A stretch of 64,000 bases of DNA from Epiperipatus broadwayi (taxonomy: Eukaryota; Onychophora; Udeonychophora; Euonychophora; Peripatidae), in NCBI GenBank assembly GCA_028023455.1, contig JAQFVV010012531.1, forward strand, positions 2,420,001 through 2,484,000. Reading direction: 5' to 3'. The translations under genes and the position numbers were made by a program. Numbering within the stretch: the first letter of the stretch is position 1; every line of letters starts with the position of its first letter. Below, in pieces: positions 25,223 to 37,717 of the stretch. Under the pieces are notes generated by a model. That model saw only the letters and a list, made by a program, of their open reading frames with translations. It did no database searches and was not told where the DNA came from.

Positions 25223-25620
25223 ATAAATAATTTTAGTAAAAAATAAACATTATAATTTTGTATGGAATTCAGTACTCTTTATACTACTGCATTCTAATCT
25301 GTATTCAAATGTGTCGAAATTTTCTTTTTTTCCTCATTTCTGAAACTATATAAAAAATTTAAACAAATGTTTCAATTTTCACAAATAAAAGCATAGGGTA
25401 ATCATGTGTAGAATTTGTATAGTCATTAAATAACTTGCAACCAATACCATCCCCCCTCCCATTTATATCTATGGCAGTATATTCATTTGATTACCCTATT
25501 AGTGCATTTACATGAATAAAGTATTTCTTTGAATTTTTATTTTTTCTAGAGATGTAAAACACCCTTTGTTAGATCTGTTTACATGAATAAGCTCAAAACA
25601 GAATTAAAAGTGCAAAACCT
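25223..25620. other. No recognised gene
   Basis: AT-rich sequence between the Gypsy element and an RTE fragment. Nothing supported. Confidence 0.4.
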
Positions 25621-25626
25621 TTTAGT

Positions 25627-25975
25627 TATATCTTGTCATCATCTACCATTATCTATCCACTGCAGGATGAAGATCTCTCCAAGTTCAATATATCTTCTTC
25701 GATCTTTAGCTTCTCTTTTCCACATCACCCCTATTTTCTTATTTCATCCATCCACCTCACGTGGTCTCTTTCTGGGTTTTTTACAATCTCTTGGAATCCA
25801 GTTTAAGATTTCAATTGTCGATATATTATCATCTCTTCTAGCAATATGTCCAGCCAACTCCACTTCAGTCTCAATTTTTGTAACAGGGTCAGTAACACCT
25901 GTTTGTTTTCTTACCCATATATTGCATTTTCGATCTCTTCTTGTTATTCCCAACATGCATTTCGCAATACATGCA
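25627..25975 (-). pseudogene. RTE-like LINE 3' end, second copy
   Basis: The minus strand carries a 70-codon frame (25956-25744) with MLGITRRDRKCNIWVRKQTG, then VELAGHIARRDDNISTIEIL and a WIPRDCKKPRKRPREVDG end. This is the C-terminal tail of RTE-type elements that follows the region seen at 16.3-16.6 kb. A GATCTTCATCCTGCAGTGGA segment and an ATGATGACAAG-type tail mark the 3' end near 25630. Heavily 5'-truncated. The plus-strand 140-codon frame over the same bases is a shadow. Confidence 0.8.
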
Positions 25976-25979
25976 TATC

Positions 25980-26890
25980 TTGTAGATGATCATTTATCCA
26001 ACTAAATGTCACATGATCTTAGCTTACATATTTTTTTCCAGTTATTTCTATTTCAGATCTGCCACTTAGTATAAGATTGAACAATCAATAGCTGTCAGAT
26101 GGTATATCCAAATCCCTATATTAGTTTCTGACTTAAATAGAATTTGCCAATAAGTTTTTTCTAGCATTGTCTTTTTTATGTGCATATATATGTTAATATC
26201 ATGATTAAAAAAAAGGTTACATTAATAAAAAGCAATTGTACTGAATACTATTTTTTAAGACAGTTATACGTTATTTATCTTACGACCTCGTCTTTCATAA
26301 GTTTCTTTTTCTTTAAGATCCAAAGTATTATTTTCTTTCTTTTTTCTTTTCCCTATAAGAATTTTGTTTATAAATATCATTCATTAACAGCTTTAGCAAA
26401 TGAATATGGTCATTCTAACACCAGAAAAAACAATCAAATAGAAAGACAAAAATATATAGTAATACATTAGATATAAACTTTGCAATGACTAAGGATACTA
26501 AATTATCAATCGCACATAAAATATGTATATTGGAGATCATTTATCTTTTGCATGTGTGTGGTCATGTGTGAAGGGGGCTCAAAAGTCTGTGTTCAAATCC
26601 TGTATAATTAAATTATCAATCACAAGTGCATCTATATAAATCACATGACAGTTGGTCCTTTATTCTATTTGCTATCTTTAAAGGATGATTTTGACATCTG
26701 TGGCAAACCATACTTTTTGAAATACTTTTACCAGCACTTTGCTTAACTGTAAACTTTCATTATATTTTATTCTCAGTCATCTTCCCAATGAAAGTGATCA
26801 ATATCATATTTTTGAAGAGTTTTTCAAGATAAACTTTATACCATAACTAAAATGTTTTCCCCAAGAAAGTGATGTTTGCCATAAATATAC
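25980..26890. other. No firm gene; weak tRNA-like B box
   Basis: AT-rich. Near 26585-26615 the sequence GTCTGTGTTCAAATCCTGT carries a B-box-like GTTCAAATCC. With TGTGGTCATGTGTGAAGG upstream it could be a decayed tRNA-derived SINE head. Open frames here lack motifs. Confidence 0.35.
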
Positions 26891-29330
26891 TGTGCCGGAG
26901 AGTCTAAAATGACCAGGCACAAGATAGCTGTATACAGAGCTACAGTTCAAACATATAAGAATGACTATTTTCATATATATAACACATAATGGAGGTTGGT
27001 CTGTGTAGATATATATTTTTCTTTTTCCCACACACACACACACACAAAACTAAATGTTAAAAATGTAAATGATGTTATGCATTTAGTGGTGTTACATCTG
27101 CGTAAATAAATTGTCATATTTTTATTATTTATTATTGTAATTCATTATTTTGCTTGTCTATATATATATATTTTTATATATACATGCAAGTATGGTGAGG
27201 GGTGCAATTTATTTTGGGAAATGTTTATGACACAGAACACATATAAATGGGAGAATTAAAATAATTCTCAGTGTTCCAACATTTGTATATTTTATTTTAC
27301 TTTTGAAGTTTTTCTTTTTTGTATTAATTAGTTTTTGTGCAAATACCATAGGCAAACCAATGGCCCATTATTTACTATGTCTTTAAAAAAAGTGTTAATG
27401 CATTAGCGTCATTCAGCTTGGTACTTTTGCCTTTTGTAACAAATAAATTCCTGGAAATAGAGAAACCTTTAAATTTTGGGGTGAACATTTTGTCAAAAAA
27501 AAAAGATACTAAGCAATTTTTTTTTTTATTGTGTATAAATGTTGTACGTTAACAATTAGCAAATGAGTGATCTGAGTAGTGCAAAATAAAGGGAGAGGAG
27601 GAAACAAGAATTGGAGGATTTTGAAAAGAGACTGGAGCTAAGTTAAGCTGATTCGAATTGAGGAAAAAAACTTTGTGGAAGTTAAGCTTGTCTTGCATGG
27701 ATTTAACTATCAAGTGGAGAAGTCAGAAGAATAATTATTTACTGATTTATGGAAAGACAAAATTAATTCATCCAGAACCATGGCTATAAATATATGCCAA
27801 AGAAATGTGGTTACAGAGATCCATCCAAGCTGGAACTAATCTATAAGCAATCTTTGCAATTCTATCCCTAAAAGCTATAAGCAATAATCCAGCTGTAGTT
27901 TATGAAGTCGAAGGAAAATTACATTATACTTTGAGAGTAAGCTAAATTTAAAAACTGAAACAGAGTTCCTGCAAACCAGAGAGAAAATATAGTTCTAAGC
28001 TAACAAAGACAAATAAAGGCTAACCGAATAAAACACTGTTTTTTATGTGCATCTTTAAAATGACTATGGGGTAGAAGCCACATTAGTGTGCACTTGCCCC
28101 TTTCCAGATGCATCAGTGTAACATCTTAAGCTCCAGTGAATTGTGACGATGAATATCAACTTGCTAATACACCACTGAAATAAAGCCCCAACCACCTGCC
28201 TGGTGAATTTATATAGAACACTCAAATCCCCAGCTTCAGAAGAAGGATGAAGCTTTTGGGAAGCATGTTATTGTGTTTATTTTATATTGACTTAATTATT
28301 TATTCTATTTTATTTATATATTTTTTATTGCGTATATATTGATATTATTCCTATACTAATTGTATGGAATGTGTGGGAAATGAGCTTACTAACACAGGTA
28401 TCATTTTAGTTGGCTGGTGCATGTATGTGACTATATTTTATATTCTAGCTGCTATGTGCAGCATACCATAATATTAATTCCCCATTATTTCTAAACTCCT
28501 ATATGCGTAAGTCATAATGTGGTCACAGAGAGCGCAAATTATGTAGCCTTTAACTTATATTATGCTTTTGGATGTAGATATGTATGTTAGGTATGGACCA
28601 CACTCTTAGATCATTGCCAATGTGGGAAGTTATTTAAATAAACATTACACCTAATACATAAGTGTGTGGGTGGGAAAACTCAGACCATTCTGTATTATTT
28701 CCCTTTATTTTATTTAATATTATTTTGGTTTGTTTCATTTGTGGTGTTGTTTTATGCCTGTATATATTGTTGAATTATTGGGTTAATAAAGATATATTCT
28801 CTTATCTGAAAATTAACTGATAGCATATTTAATTAAAATTTCTTTTCTGAAATATTGAAACACAGATATATATTTCTATAAGCCATTCAAGCTGAACCAC
28901 TTACCTGAGATAAAGAGTAGACTGAGTTAGACATGAGATATAACTTTATCAGGTTTAGATCTTTATTGTTTGTAGGTATCCATTTATTTCTTATGTTTAT
29001 AAATAAATTCATTAATTAATGGTGGAGGCATATCCTTCTGGGAGGGGAGTGATTTCTTCCTCTGAGTGGCACATAAAGGTTAAAATAAATTAGCCTTTCA
29101 AAGGTATGCTAATGTTTGGATATATTTAAGGGTGTTAATAAAACTTAAAAGAAGGCTTAAAGGGATCGATTCTGATTCTGCTCCCCCCTCTAGCAGTTAA
29201 ATTAGAAACTTCAAACATTAAATAATTAGATCTAACTGTTATCGATATCTTGCCTTGTTACACCACATTCATTTCATGTTCAATGTGTGGACCCAGAATG
29301 AATCTGTAAGGGAGGAGATTGAGCAGTACA
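26891..29330 (+). repeat. 5' LTR (about 2.44 kb)
   Basis: Begins TGTGCCGGAGAGTCTAAAAT and ends GAGCAGTACA. It is collinear with 35221-37713 over its whole length. Relative to the right LTR it holds an extra segment near 28385-28460 and lacks about 180 bp found in the right copy near 35884-36064. It has a CACACA microsatellite at about 27030-27047. No coding region. A 2.4-kb LTR is long for a Gypsy-type element. Confidence 0.85.
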
Positions 29331-29336
29331 GAAAAA

Positions 29337-29349
29337 TGGTGCTGAACAC
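29337..29349 (+). other. Primer-binding-site candidate
   Basis: TGGTGCTGAACAC lies 6 bases after the 5' LTR. It starts with the TGG expected from pairing to a tRNA 3' CCA. The Gypsy element at 21.5 kb has TGGTGCAGTCACC in the equivalent place, and the two share TGGTGC. The tRNA is not identified. Confidence 0.5.
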
Positions 29350-31096
29350 AATGGGCATGATCTATCTTGGATGGCATTAATAAATGGAAAGCATAACTAC
29401 ATAATGTAAATAAAAATTAAAAAGCATAATGCATATTAGAAGTAGGTGAGAAGCTGTATATATATGTAAACCACACATGGTTGTATAAATGGGCAGTGGG
29501 CTTCAATGAAAAGTATCAGATTGATTATGAATAAAAGAGAGAAAAAAAAGAAATTAGTGAGATAAAATAGATCTCAGATGAAAGAGTGTTTTTTTTGTAT
29601 TTAATGTTAGAGTGTTGGTTTAAAAAGTCATAATATTAGAGTGTGTTTCCTTTTTATTAAGATAAAATATGTGTAGGCAAGCAGAAAACAATATCTGGAG
29701 CATAGTATAAATATATATTGTAACCATATATTTTAGCATAAAATATAATAATTGATGTAACTGGTATAAAAATTTCTCTGTCTTCTTTTGGTGATTTGAT
29801 TGGCTTGATTTGCACTTTGAACAGATTACTCTCTTATATTCAAAATAATTTATTACAGAGAATGGGTAATGTTTTGTCTTACTTGTTGTCTATATTATTT
29901 TAATAAATTTAAATTGCTTCTTTCCATATACTAATTCATATCAAAATGTTTAACTTTTTAAAAATTTTGACAACACATTAAATTTGGTAAAATATTATTA
30001 AAAATAATAATATTTTATATTTGTTTAAAATGGTCTTAAAAATTATTTCCATTGAATTAAAAAAAAAACCATTTGTTCAACTAAATTTAATTATTAAAAA
30101 TAAATACAGTAATTTCGTATGCGTCAATGTAAAAAAGAAAGGAGCGCGAATTAAAAAAAAAGATCGTCTGATAGTGTTGCTTTTGGGGGGAAAAAGAAAA
30201 GAAAATGGTAAAAGGCAAATGGTGTAAATATGATAAGCTTATTTTAAAATAGTTAACAAGTAAACAGATTACCACAAAGTTTTCTATAAACGTAAAAATA
30301 ACATAGTGGTATTTAATAATAAGATGAATTGCTAAATTTAAAAGTCTGTTCAAGTCGGCTAGCCAGGTGGATCAAATCGCCAGTAATAATTTTCCAATAT
30401 TACATTTGAAATATGTCGGAGCTTTCCAGTTTAAAAGCAGAATTAATTGCAAGATTTTGGTATGTTTTAAAATATTTATTATTCTACAATTTGGAAAAAT
30501 TAAATAAGTATTTTAATTACAGAAGTTTTATAAATATGAAAATTTGCTTTTTAAAAAAGAAGAAGTTTAAATTAAAGTAAAATGTTAATGTTATTAACAT
30601 AGTTTAATATTTCCGTTTATAATTTTAATAAAAAATATAGTATTGATTGATATTTAACTTTGCAATGCCAGTAATATATTTGCTAGTTAATTTGTTTACC
30701 ATTTGGATAATAAAAACAGTCTTCAAATAATTAATCAAAGCTATTTTCTAATTTTATCGTCAGTTTGGAATGATTAAATTAATTGCTATAATTAATATTC
30801 CTAGATTTAAGCGTGGATAAATAAATATTAGCATGGATGTGATAAACGTGGAACAGTTTTAATAGAGAAATGTAGAAATTAATAACTTATGAAAAAACAT
30901 TTTCATTTAAACTCTGCGTGTCATGTTTTGGAATTGTTTCATGTTTATGGAGCCATGTAAAATCGTTAATCTAATAGTGCTTATAATAACTAATACAAAT
31001 GGATAAAATTACATGTATGGAATTCAACTATAATTGTAGCTATTACTTCGTATATTTATTGTTCGACACATCGTACATGGATTTCACGGATCATAT

Positions 31097-31250
31097 TTGT
31101 AGTTATAAAATGCTATACAATTTAATTTGTGATACACACACCTGCTAGAATTCATGTATTGAACTATAATATGCTATACATTTAATTTATATCACACACA
31201 CACCTGTTAGATTTTATGTATTTGATGAATAATGCATTACTTTAATTTTA
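31097..31250 (+). repeat. 62-bp tandem repeat, about 2.5 copies
   Basis: Units start at 31097 and 31159, with a partial third at 31221. Each contains ATGCTATACA, TTTAATTT, CACACACACCTG and TTAGA or CTAGAATT, then TTATGTA or TCATGTA. The units differ at several places. Confidence 0.7.
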
Positions 31251-31652
31251 TCGTTAGATGAACTTGCATGTGAAGTTCATAAGTTATATTTTATTAAGTT
31301 TAAATTAATAGGGGTTGAATAAAATACTTATTCAAGAGAATAGCGCTTGCGAAAAAGCTTGAAAAGTACTAAATGAATTTATGAGATTATCAATTTTTCA
31401 TGAGGTATTTTGTGAGTCTTTCCAGATTTCTATTCCTATACTAATATTACTTATATTATATTACATATGTTTTATTTTAAGCAAGATAAGTTAGTACATT
31501 AGTTGTCCTGATTAGTGTAACATTTTATTATGCAAGAACCCACATTTGTTAAAATGTTAGTGTTTTCTGAATGGTCAGAATAACTGAGGAGGATGATTTT
31601 GCACTTTAATGTGAAGTAAATAATAATGTTGTTTTATAATGTTAAAAGGCAT

Positions 31653-31842
31653 TAATCTGTGCCGGTGGTTAATCCACAGATTACTTAATTGCCATTTTTT
31701 TTGTATTTTACACTCATTCCTGTGCTGGTGGTTAATCCGCGGAATTGTGTAATTATACTTATTGCTTTATGATGGTGTATAAATCCACAAAGCGTTTAGT
31801 GTTATTTAATTCCTATGTGTAGATGAATGCATCCACAGGAAT
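31653..31842 (+). repeat. Four tandem hairpins with a shared loop
   Basis: Hairpin 1 at 31653-31683 has stem CTGTG/CACAG around CCGGTGGTTAATC. Hairpin 2 at 31716-31745 has CCTGTG/CGCGG around CTGGTGGTTAATC. Hairpin 3 at 31764-31793 (GCTTTATG...CACAAAGC) has GGTGTATAAATC in the loop. Hairpin 4 at 31809-31842 pairs ATTCCT with AGGAAT. The flanking bases also pair. The spacing is about 45-60 bases. Stem bases covary partly (CTGTG/CACAG against CCTGTG/CGCGG is one example). Confidence 0.6.
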
Positions 31843-33462
31843 ATGGTTTTACTTCATAGATATAAGTTGGGCAAAGTATTTTAGTTATTCTGCCAAATCA
31901 TCTTCTTCCATTTGTAAGTATAATTTATAAGTTAGATCATTAAATTGTAGCAGGACATTCTATTCAAGTTACCTCATAATAATTAACTGTTGGTTGATTA
32001 TTATTTACCTGAATGTAAGTTTAAATTTTCACTTTATTTAATGATTGCATTATAGCTAAATCCTACAGATATAATATTATTTATTATATTATTATAAGTT
32101 TACGGTATAGATTTATTGAATCTGGAAATGACATTAGATGTTTCATGAGTTGATGTTGAATTTAGTATAATTTCCTCAATACATTCATTATATCAAATTG
32201 AAATATAAGTATGATTAGGTTTTTAAAAGCCGTACCTATGATATGTTATTGAAGAAAGTCGATGGAATTATAATTTATTTATTTTATTTGTTTATTTAAG
32301 TCTTTAGTTATAACATCAGAATTAATTACTTATTATTCATAAATTTGTAAATAAACGTTGATTTATAATTAAACTTACTGTGCCGTTGCTATTTGTCATT
32401 CGTAAAATCAGAAATCATAAACCTTGGATAGAGCATACATTGAAGTACATACTATCGTCAACATGATATAAGAGTTTAGTGATATTTTGAGAAAACATTT
32501 GGATGCTTTTCGTTTTTGGTAGTTTATGATGTGTAAGGTACAATAAAATCCCATTTACCTTTTCCATCATTTTAGCTTTGCGTAGTTGATTCTAGTATAC
32601 AATATAAATTGATTATTAAACCTGTAAACAGATTTACCAGATAATGACATGATTGAATATATTTACTTAACGTTTTTAAATTGTCATTTGTCAGTATAAT
32701 AAGAGTCTCAGTGATATAGTAAACTATAAAAAAAGAACCCAAGTATTTATGTTTATTTATTGCAAAGCTTTACCTGGACTAGCATTTGTATTAAAAATCA
32801 TATAGATGGTTTAAAATTTCATAATCTTATGTAGTTCCACAAATTATGCCATCTTGTACATGGTCGGCCATCGGGTCTCATACAATGAAAATCGCAAATT
32901 AAGGTTTGAAAGATAATAACATTACATACTTATAATTTGTTTAATGTATTTTATCATACTACTATGATAGGTCTTCGCGGTTTGGCTGCGATCAAATTAA
33001 ATCATAAAAAGTTTATGTTATATCATTGGTTTGGTCTGTGGTAAGTTGCTCCAGATGTTGGTTGTGGTCTTTGGTGCATAATATAGATAGCATGATATGC
33101 TTTTGGTTACAGCTCTTAATAGCTGACAATGTGCAGCGGGAATTGATCGGTGATCGAGATTACAATTCTTAGCGCACTTATGTTTTGGTGATATTATGTA
33201 GTTGGGACAACAATCGAACGGTTACAATATATATGTACATGGCAAATAGAATGGGATGGAACTAGGCATGTGGTCTATTGAATATTTTAAGGAAAATTAA
33301 AAATATATATATATAGAAAATTAAATAAACAATTTAGTTAGTAGAAACAATTTTAATGTCAGACGTTATAGTTTTAATTTTGGACATGGGAATAATTACA
33401 CAAGTTAAGGGTACTGATAAATATTATATTTGTTTCTGGGGACAAGGTTGTGCTCTAAGAAA

Positions 33463-34614
33463 ATGGAGCAGCAAAAGATAAGTGAAATGAATGATGCCAG
33501 GAATGGAAGAATCAGTATGAAAGACATGAAAGTAGTATGGAAATAGACAGCATGTGGCAAAGCAAAATAAAACCTAGAGGGGAAAATGAGGGATTAATAG
33601 ACATAATGGAGAAGTTTATGCAGAATGTGAAAGAAGAAATGGCTAAAGTAACATGTCAGATAGGAGACTTAAGAAGGGATATGGCAAGACAGATGGGAGA
33701 GATGTCTCAAAGAATAGACAACTTGAGGGAAGAAATAGTAAGAGATAAAAACGAGGGTTTAGAGGTAGAGAGGCAATACGAGAGATAATGATAGAAGCAA
33801 GGGTGATTTGGATACAATGGGAGTGAGACGAAAACCAAAGTGAGAGGGAAGTGAAGCAAAGATGGCCGAGGAAAGTAGACAAGAACAAATATGCAGCAAG
33901 ATAGAAAGAAGCAGGTTAGAGGAATCAGTAGGAAAGACAAGAGGGAGGAAAGTTATTCATATTTAACTAACCTCAATCAATTCCTAAAGATTAGAGTATT
34001 TGAAGGCCAAACCGGAGAGGCTCCTATAGGACACCTTAATAGCCTGGAAAAATACTTTCACATAAATCAGATGGATGAAGCATGTCACTTGACCATTGCA
34101 TGCAGTCACCTTCAAGGTGAAGTGCATACATGGTGGTAATCATTATTCCACCACCCTAAAACATTAGAAGACAGGAGCACCAAGAAACAATTTTGTACCA
34201 GATTATGCAGGAGAAATATAAAGTGGGTGGGGTGAGTTTTTCAGAAAGCAGGTGGCCAATCTGAGAACATTAAATGCCTGTCACACATCAGAGGGTCAGA
34301 TTACTAGAATCATCTGTCACAATTTACCATTCCGGATTGAGCAAATGCTACTCATGGCAAATGTGAACTTGATGAAACAAATAGCTGCATTATTAAATGC
34401 AAAAGGTGAACCAGCAAAGCAAATGATTGAACACAGTGCCACAGGAAGAAGAGGCAGAATCAAAGCCCAGAGATGGACATCTAGCACAAAAGCAAGTTCA
34501 TTGACCAATGAAAAAAATACAGAAAGGGAAGGAGGTACAGACCACTGTCACCCAAACCTAGGGATAGTACAAATTAGAGCTTGTTGGATGTGGTGTTTGG
34601 GGGCAAGGGTGTGA
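33463..34614 (+). pseudogene. Gypsy-type gag remnant, frameshifted
   Basis: A start at 33463 (MEQQKISEMNDARN) is followed by a stop and a frame change. The frame 33537-33788 is rich in charged heptads (MEKFMQNVKEEMAKV, MSQRIDNLREEIVR), suggesting a coiled coil. The frame 33891-34139 has the capsid-like signature FEGQTGEAPIGHLNSLEKYF, INQMDEACHLTIACSHL and GEVHTWW, typical of retrotransposon gag in many animal Gypsy elements. A further frame (34252-34614) continues with VANLRTLNACHTSEGQ and FRIEQMLLMANVNL. No CCHC knuckle was found at the end. At least two frameshifts and stops make it non-functional. No pol follows. Confidence 0.8.
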
Positions 34615-34615
34615 A

Positions 34616-35205
34616 TTGGTAGCCTTTCAGGTAGTGTGTAGGGGTTGGTCTGTCTTGGCATTTTCCTGTATTATAGGTGTGGGGCTGGTGAGAGTTCGGG
34701 ATTTGACTGGAGATGTTTGCATAGTTTGGAGTCTCCATGGCTCTATGGCAAAATATCTACTTCATCACACAGAAGCATTGGTGTATTTTAATTGCAGAAA
34801 AGATAGTCTCTGAGACCCATATTCCCTTATGCAAAAGACCCTGTAAGCCTCAAAAGAAAGAGCATGGGTGTATTTACTGAGGGTTATATTCAATAAGTCA
34901 ATGCCTAAGAATGTATGAGCGTGGATGCATCCAACGGACTTTATTTCTTTTTGTTTTGTTACTTTGCATAGTTGCCAGGGGATTCTGGATGAAGTGAAAA
35001 TCTCTATGTCAATGACCAGGTTGGGATGCTGGGGTAGCATTGGCTTTATATAGCATTGCCTTGGAGGACGGTGGTTGGCACACTTGGTAACCAGACATTA
35101 TATCTGCCGGTCTCTGGTAAGTAGAATGAAGGACTAAGCCAGATAAATAAGTATTAGATAGATAGTGAAGACCTTAAATGGTTAACTACATTTGATGGTC
35201 TCATT
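34616..35205 (+). other. Post-gag internal segment of the LTR element
   Basis: A G-rich stretch of about 600 bp with broken frames. The plus strand is interrupted by stops about every 10-30 codons. The minus strand has one 91-codon frame (35040-34765) of balanced composition but no known motif. I could not match either to pol or env, so the segment stays unassigned. Confidence 0.4.
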
Positions 35206-35220
35206 AAGGGTGGGGGGCAT
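35206..35220 (+). other. Polypurine tract
   Basis: AAGGGTGGGGGGCAT lies immediately before the right LTR, the expected place for plus-strand priming. Confidence 0.6.
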
Positions 35221-37713
35221 TGTGCTAAAGTCTAAAATGACCAGGCACAAGATGGCTGTACACATAGCTACAGTTAACATATAAGGATAACTATTTTCAT
35301 ATATATAACACATAATAATAGAGGTTGATCTGTATAGATATATATTTTTCTTTTGCCCACACAAAACTAAATGTTAAAAATGTAAATGATAATGTTACAC
35401 ATTCAATGGTATTATATCTGCTTACAATAAATTGTCATATTTTTATTATTATAATTCATTATTTTGCTTGTCTATATATATACATGCAAGTATGGTGAGG
35501 GGTGTAATTTTATTCTGGGAAATGTTTATGATGCAGAATATATATAAATGGGAGTTAAAATAATTCTATTTGTATATTTTATTTTACTTGTGAAATTTTT
35601 CTTTTTTGTATTAATTACTTTTTCTGCAAATACCATAGGCAAATCAATGACCCATTATTTATTGTCTTAAAAAAAGTGTTAATGCATTAGTGGTCATTCA
35701 GCTTGATACTTTTGCTTTTTGAAACAAAGAAATTCCTGGAAATAGAGAAAAATTTAAATTCTGTGTTGAACATCTATTTTGATTGGAATTTTGTCAAAAA
35801 AAAAGATACTAAGCAAATATTTTTTTCTTAATGTATAAATATAGCACATTAACAATTAGCAAATGAGTGGTCTGAGTAGCCTAAGATAAATTAAAGATAA
35901 AATTCTTTCCAGACAAAAGTCAGTAATTAAATTAAAAAAATGAAGCTATGTGTACTGTTCAAGCACTTGAGCCAATAATTGGAAATCAGCTGATGCAATA
36001 ATCCTCAGAGGGGTACTAGAATATAAAAATGTAATGAGTGTGATATAAAAACTGTCATCCAGGAGTGTAAAGGAAGAAAAGGAAACAAAAATTGGAAGAT
36101 TTTGAACAGAGACTGGAGCTAAGTTGAGCTGATGAAAAAAACTTTGTATAAGTTAAGCTTGTCTTGCATGGATTTAACTATCAGGTGGAAGTAATTATTT
36201 ACTGATATATGAAAAGCCAAAATTAATTCTTCCAGAACCATGTCGATAGATATATGCCAAAGAAATGTGATTGCAGAGATCCGTTCAAGCTGGAACCAAT
36301 CTATAAGCAGTCTTCGCAATTCTATTCCTAAAGTCAGAAATAATTTACATTATACTTGCTTAGTAAGCTAAATTTGAAAATGAAACAGAGTTCCTGCCAA
36401 CCAGAGAGAAAATATAGTTCTAAGCTAACAAAGAAAAATAAAGGCTAACTGAATAAAACACTGCCTTCTATGTGCTTCTTTAAAATGACTATGTGGTAGA
36501 AGCCACATCAGTGCACCTGCTGCATCAATGTAACATCTTAAGCTCCAGTGAATTGTGATAATGAAGACAACCTTGCCAATACACCATTAAAATAAAGCCC
36601 TAACCACCTGCTTGGTGGATTTATAAGTTATTGTGTTATTTTATATTGACTTAATTATTTATTCTTCTTATTTCAAGTATTTATTTTTCTTATTTATCTA
36701 TTTTTTTATTATTATTGCATATATATTGATATATATATATATATTACTCCTATACTAATTGTATGGAACTTGTTGAAAATGAGGTTACTAACAGCATACC
36801 ATAATATTAATTCCCCATTCATTGTAAACTCCTATATGCGTAAGAATGCAAATTAATTTTGTAGACTTTAAATAATGTATGTTATGCTTTCGGATGTAGA
36901 TATGTGGGTTAGATATGAACCACACTTAGATCATTGCCAATGAGGGAAGTTTTTAAATAAACATACATGTACTACTGCAGATATATAATTTTTTTCTACA
37001 TATAGCATTAGATGACTTTACACCTAATATATGTGTGTGGGTGGGAAAAATCAGACCATTCCATATTATCTCCCTTTATTTTATTTAATATTATTTTGGT
37101 TTGTTTCATTCGTGGTGTTGATTTACGCCTGTATATAATATTGTTGAATTATTGGGTTAAAAAAAGTATATTCTCTTATCTGAAAATTAACTGATATATT
37201 TATTTAAGAATTTCTTTTCTGAAATATTGAAACACAGATATATATATTTCTATAAACCATTCAAGCTGAGCCACTTACCTGAGATAAAGAGTAATCTAAA
37301 TTAGTCATAAGTTATAACTTTATCGGTGTTAGGTCTTTATTGTTTGTAAGTATCCATCTTTTTCTTATGTTTGTCATGTTTATAAAATGGTGGAGGCATA
37401 TTCTTCTGGGAGGGGAGTGATTCCTTCCTTGGATTGACACATGAAAGTTAAAGTGAATTAAGCCTTTCAAAGGTATGCTAATGCTAAGATTTGGATATCC
37501 TTAAGCGTGTTAATAACAACTTAACAAAAGAGGGCTTAAGAGACATAGATTCTGGTTCTGCTCCCCACCCCCTCTAGCAGCTTGATTAGATATATCAAAC
37601 ATTAAATAATGAGATCTAATTAAATGTTATCAATGTCTTGTCTTGTTGCATCACATTCATATTCAATGCGTGCGCTCAGAATGAATCTGCAAGGGAGGAG
37701 ATCGACTGGTACA
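35221..37713 (+). repeat. 3' LTR (about 2.49 kb)
   Basis: Starts TGTGCTAAAGTCTAAAATGA after the purine tract and ends GACTGGTACA, followed by the ATAC duplication. It aligns throughout with 26891-29330, differing by many substitutions and by several indels, including an extra stretch near 35884-36064. The amount of difference argues against recent insertion. Confidence 0.85.
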
Positions 37714-37717
37714 ATAC

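Larger units (their letters stand above)
29350..33460 (+). other. Long non-coding leader of the LTR element
   Basis: About 4.1 kb between the primer site and gag without any meaningful frame. It is less monotonous than flanking DNA and contains a 62-bp tandem repeat (31097-31220) and a row of four hairpins (31653-31842), both listed separately. It may include a nested insertion whose ends I could not identify. Short T- and A-rich tracts occupy the rest. Confidence 0.5.
26887..37717 (+). mobile_element. Complete-ended LTR retrotransposon with very long LTRs, no visible pol
   Basis: Two long direct repeats (26891-29330 and 35221-37713) both begin TGTGC and end GTACA, and are flanked by a 4-bp target duplication, ATAC (26887-26890 and 37714-37717). 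A primer-binding-site candidate follows the left LTR. A gag remnant of Gypsy type lies late in the internal region, and a G-rich purine tract precedes the right LTR. The order of parts fixes the plus strand. The internal region is 5.9 kb, but the first 4.1 kb has no coding region and no reverse transcriptase, RNase H or integrase motif is found. It is a non-autonomous or internally rearranged element. Gypsy assignment rests on the gag remnant and the 4-bp duplication. Confidence 0.85.

Noticed and set aside
25583-26005. 140-codon plus-strand frame
   Set aside because: Antisense of the second RTE-like fragment; the minus strand carries the recognisable protein.
26180-26470. 96-codon plus frame rich in Phe, Ile and Lys
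   Set aside because: Composition is what random AT-rich DNA gives; no motif, no splice context.
33643-33940. Minus-strand frames rich in Leu, Ser and Phe
   Set aside because: Complement of the charged coiled-coil part of the gag remnant.
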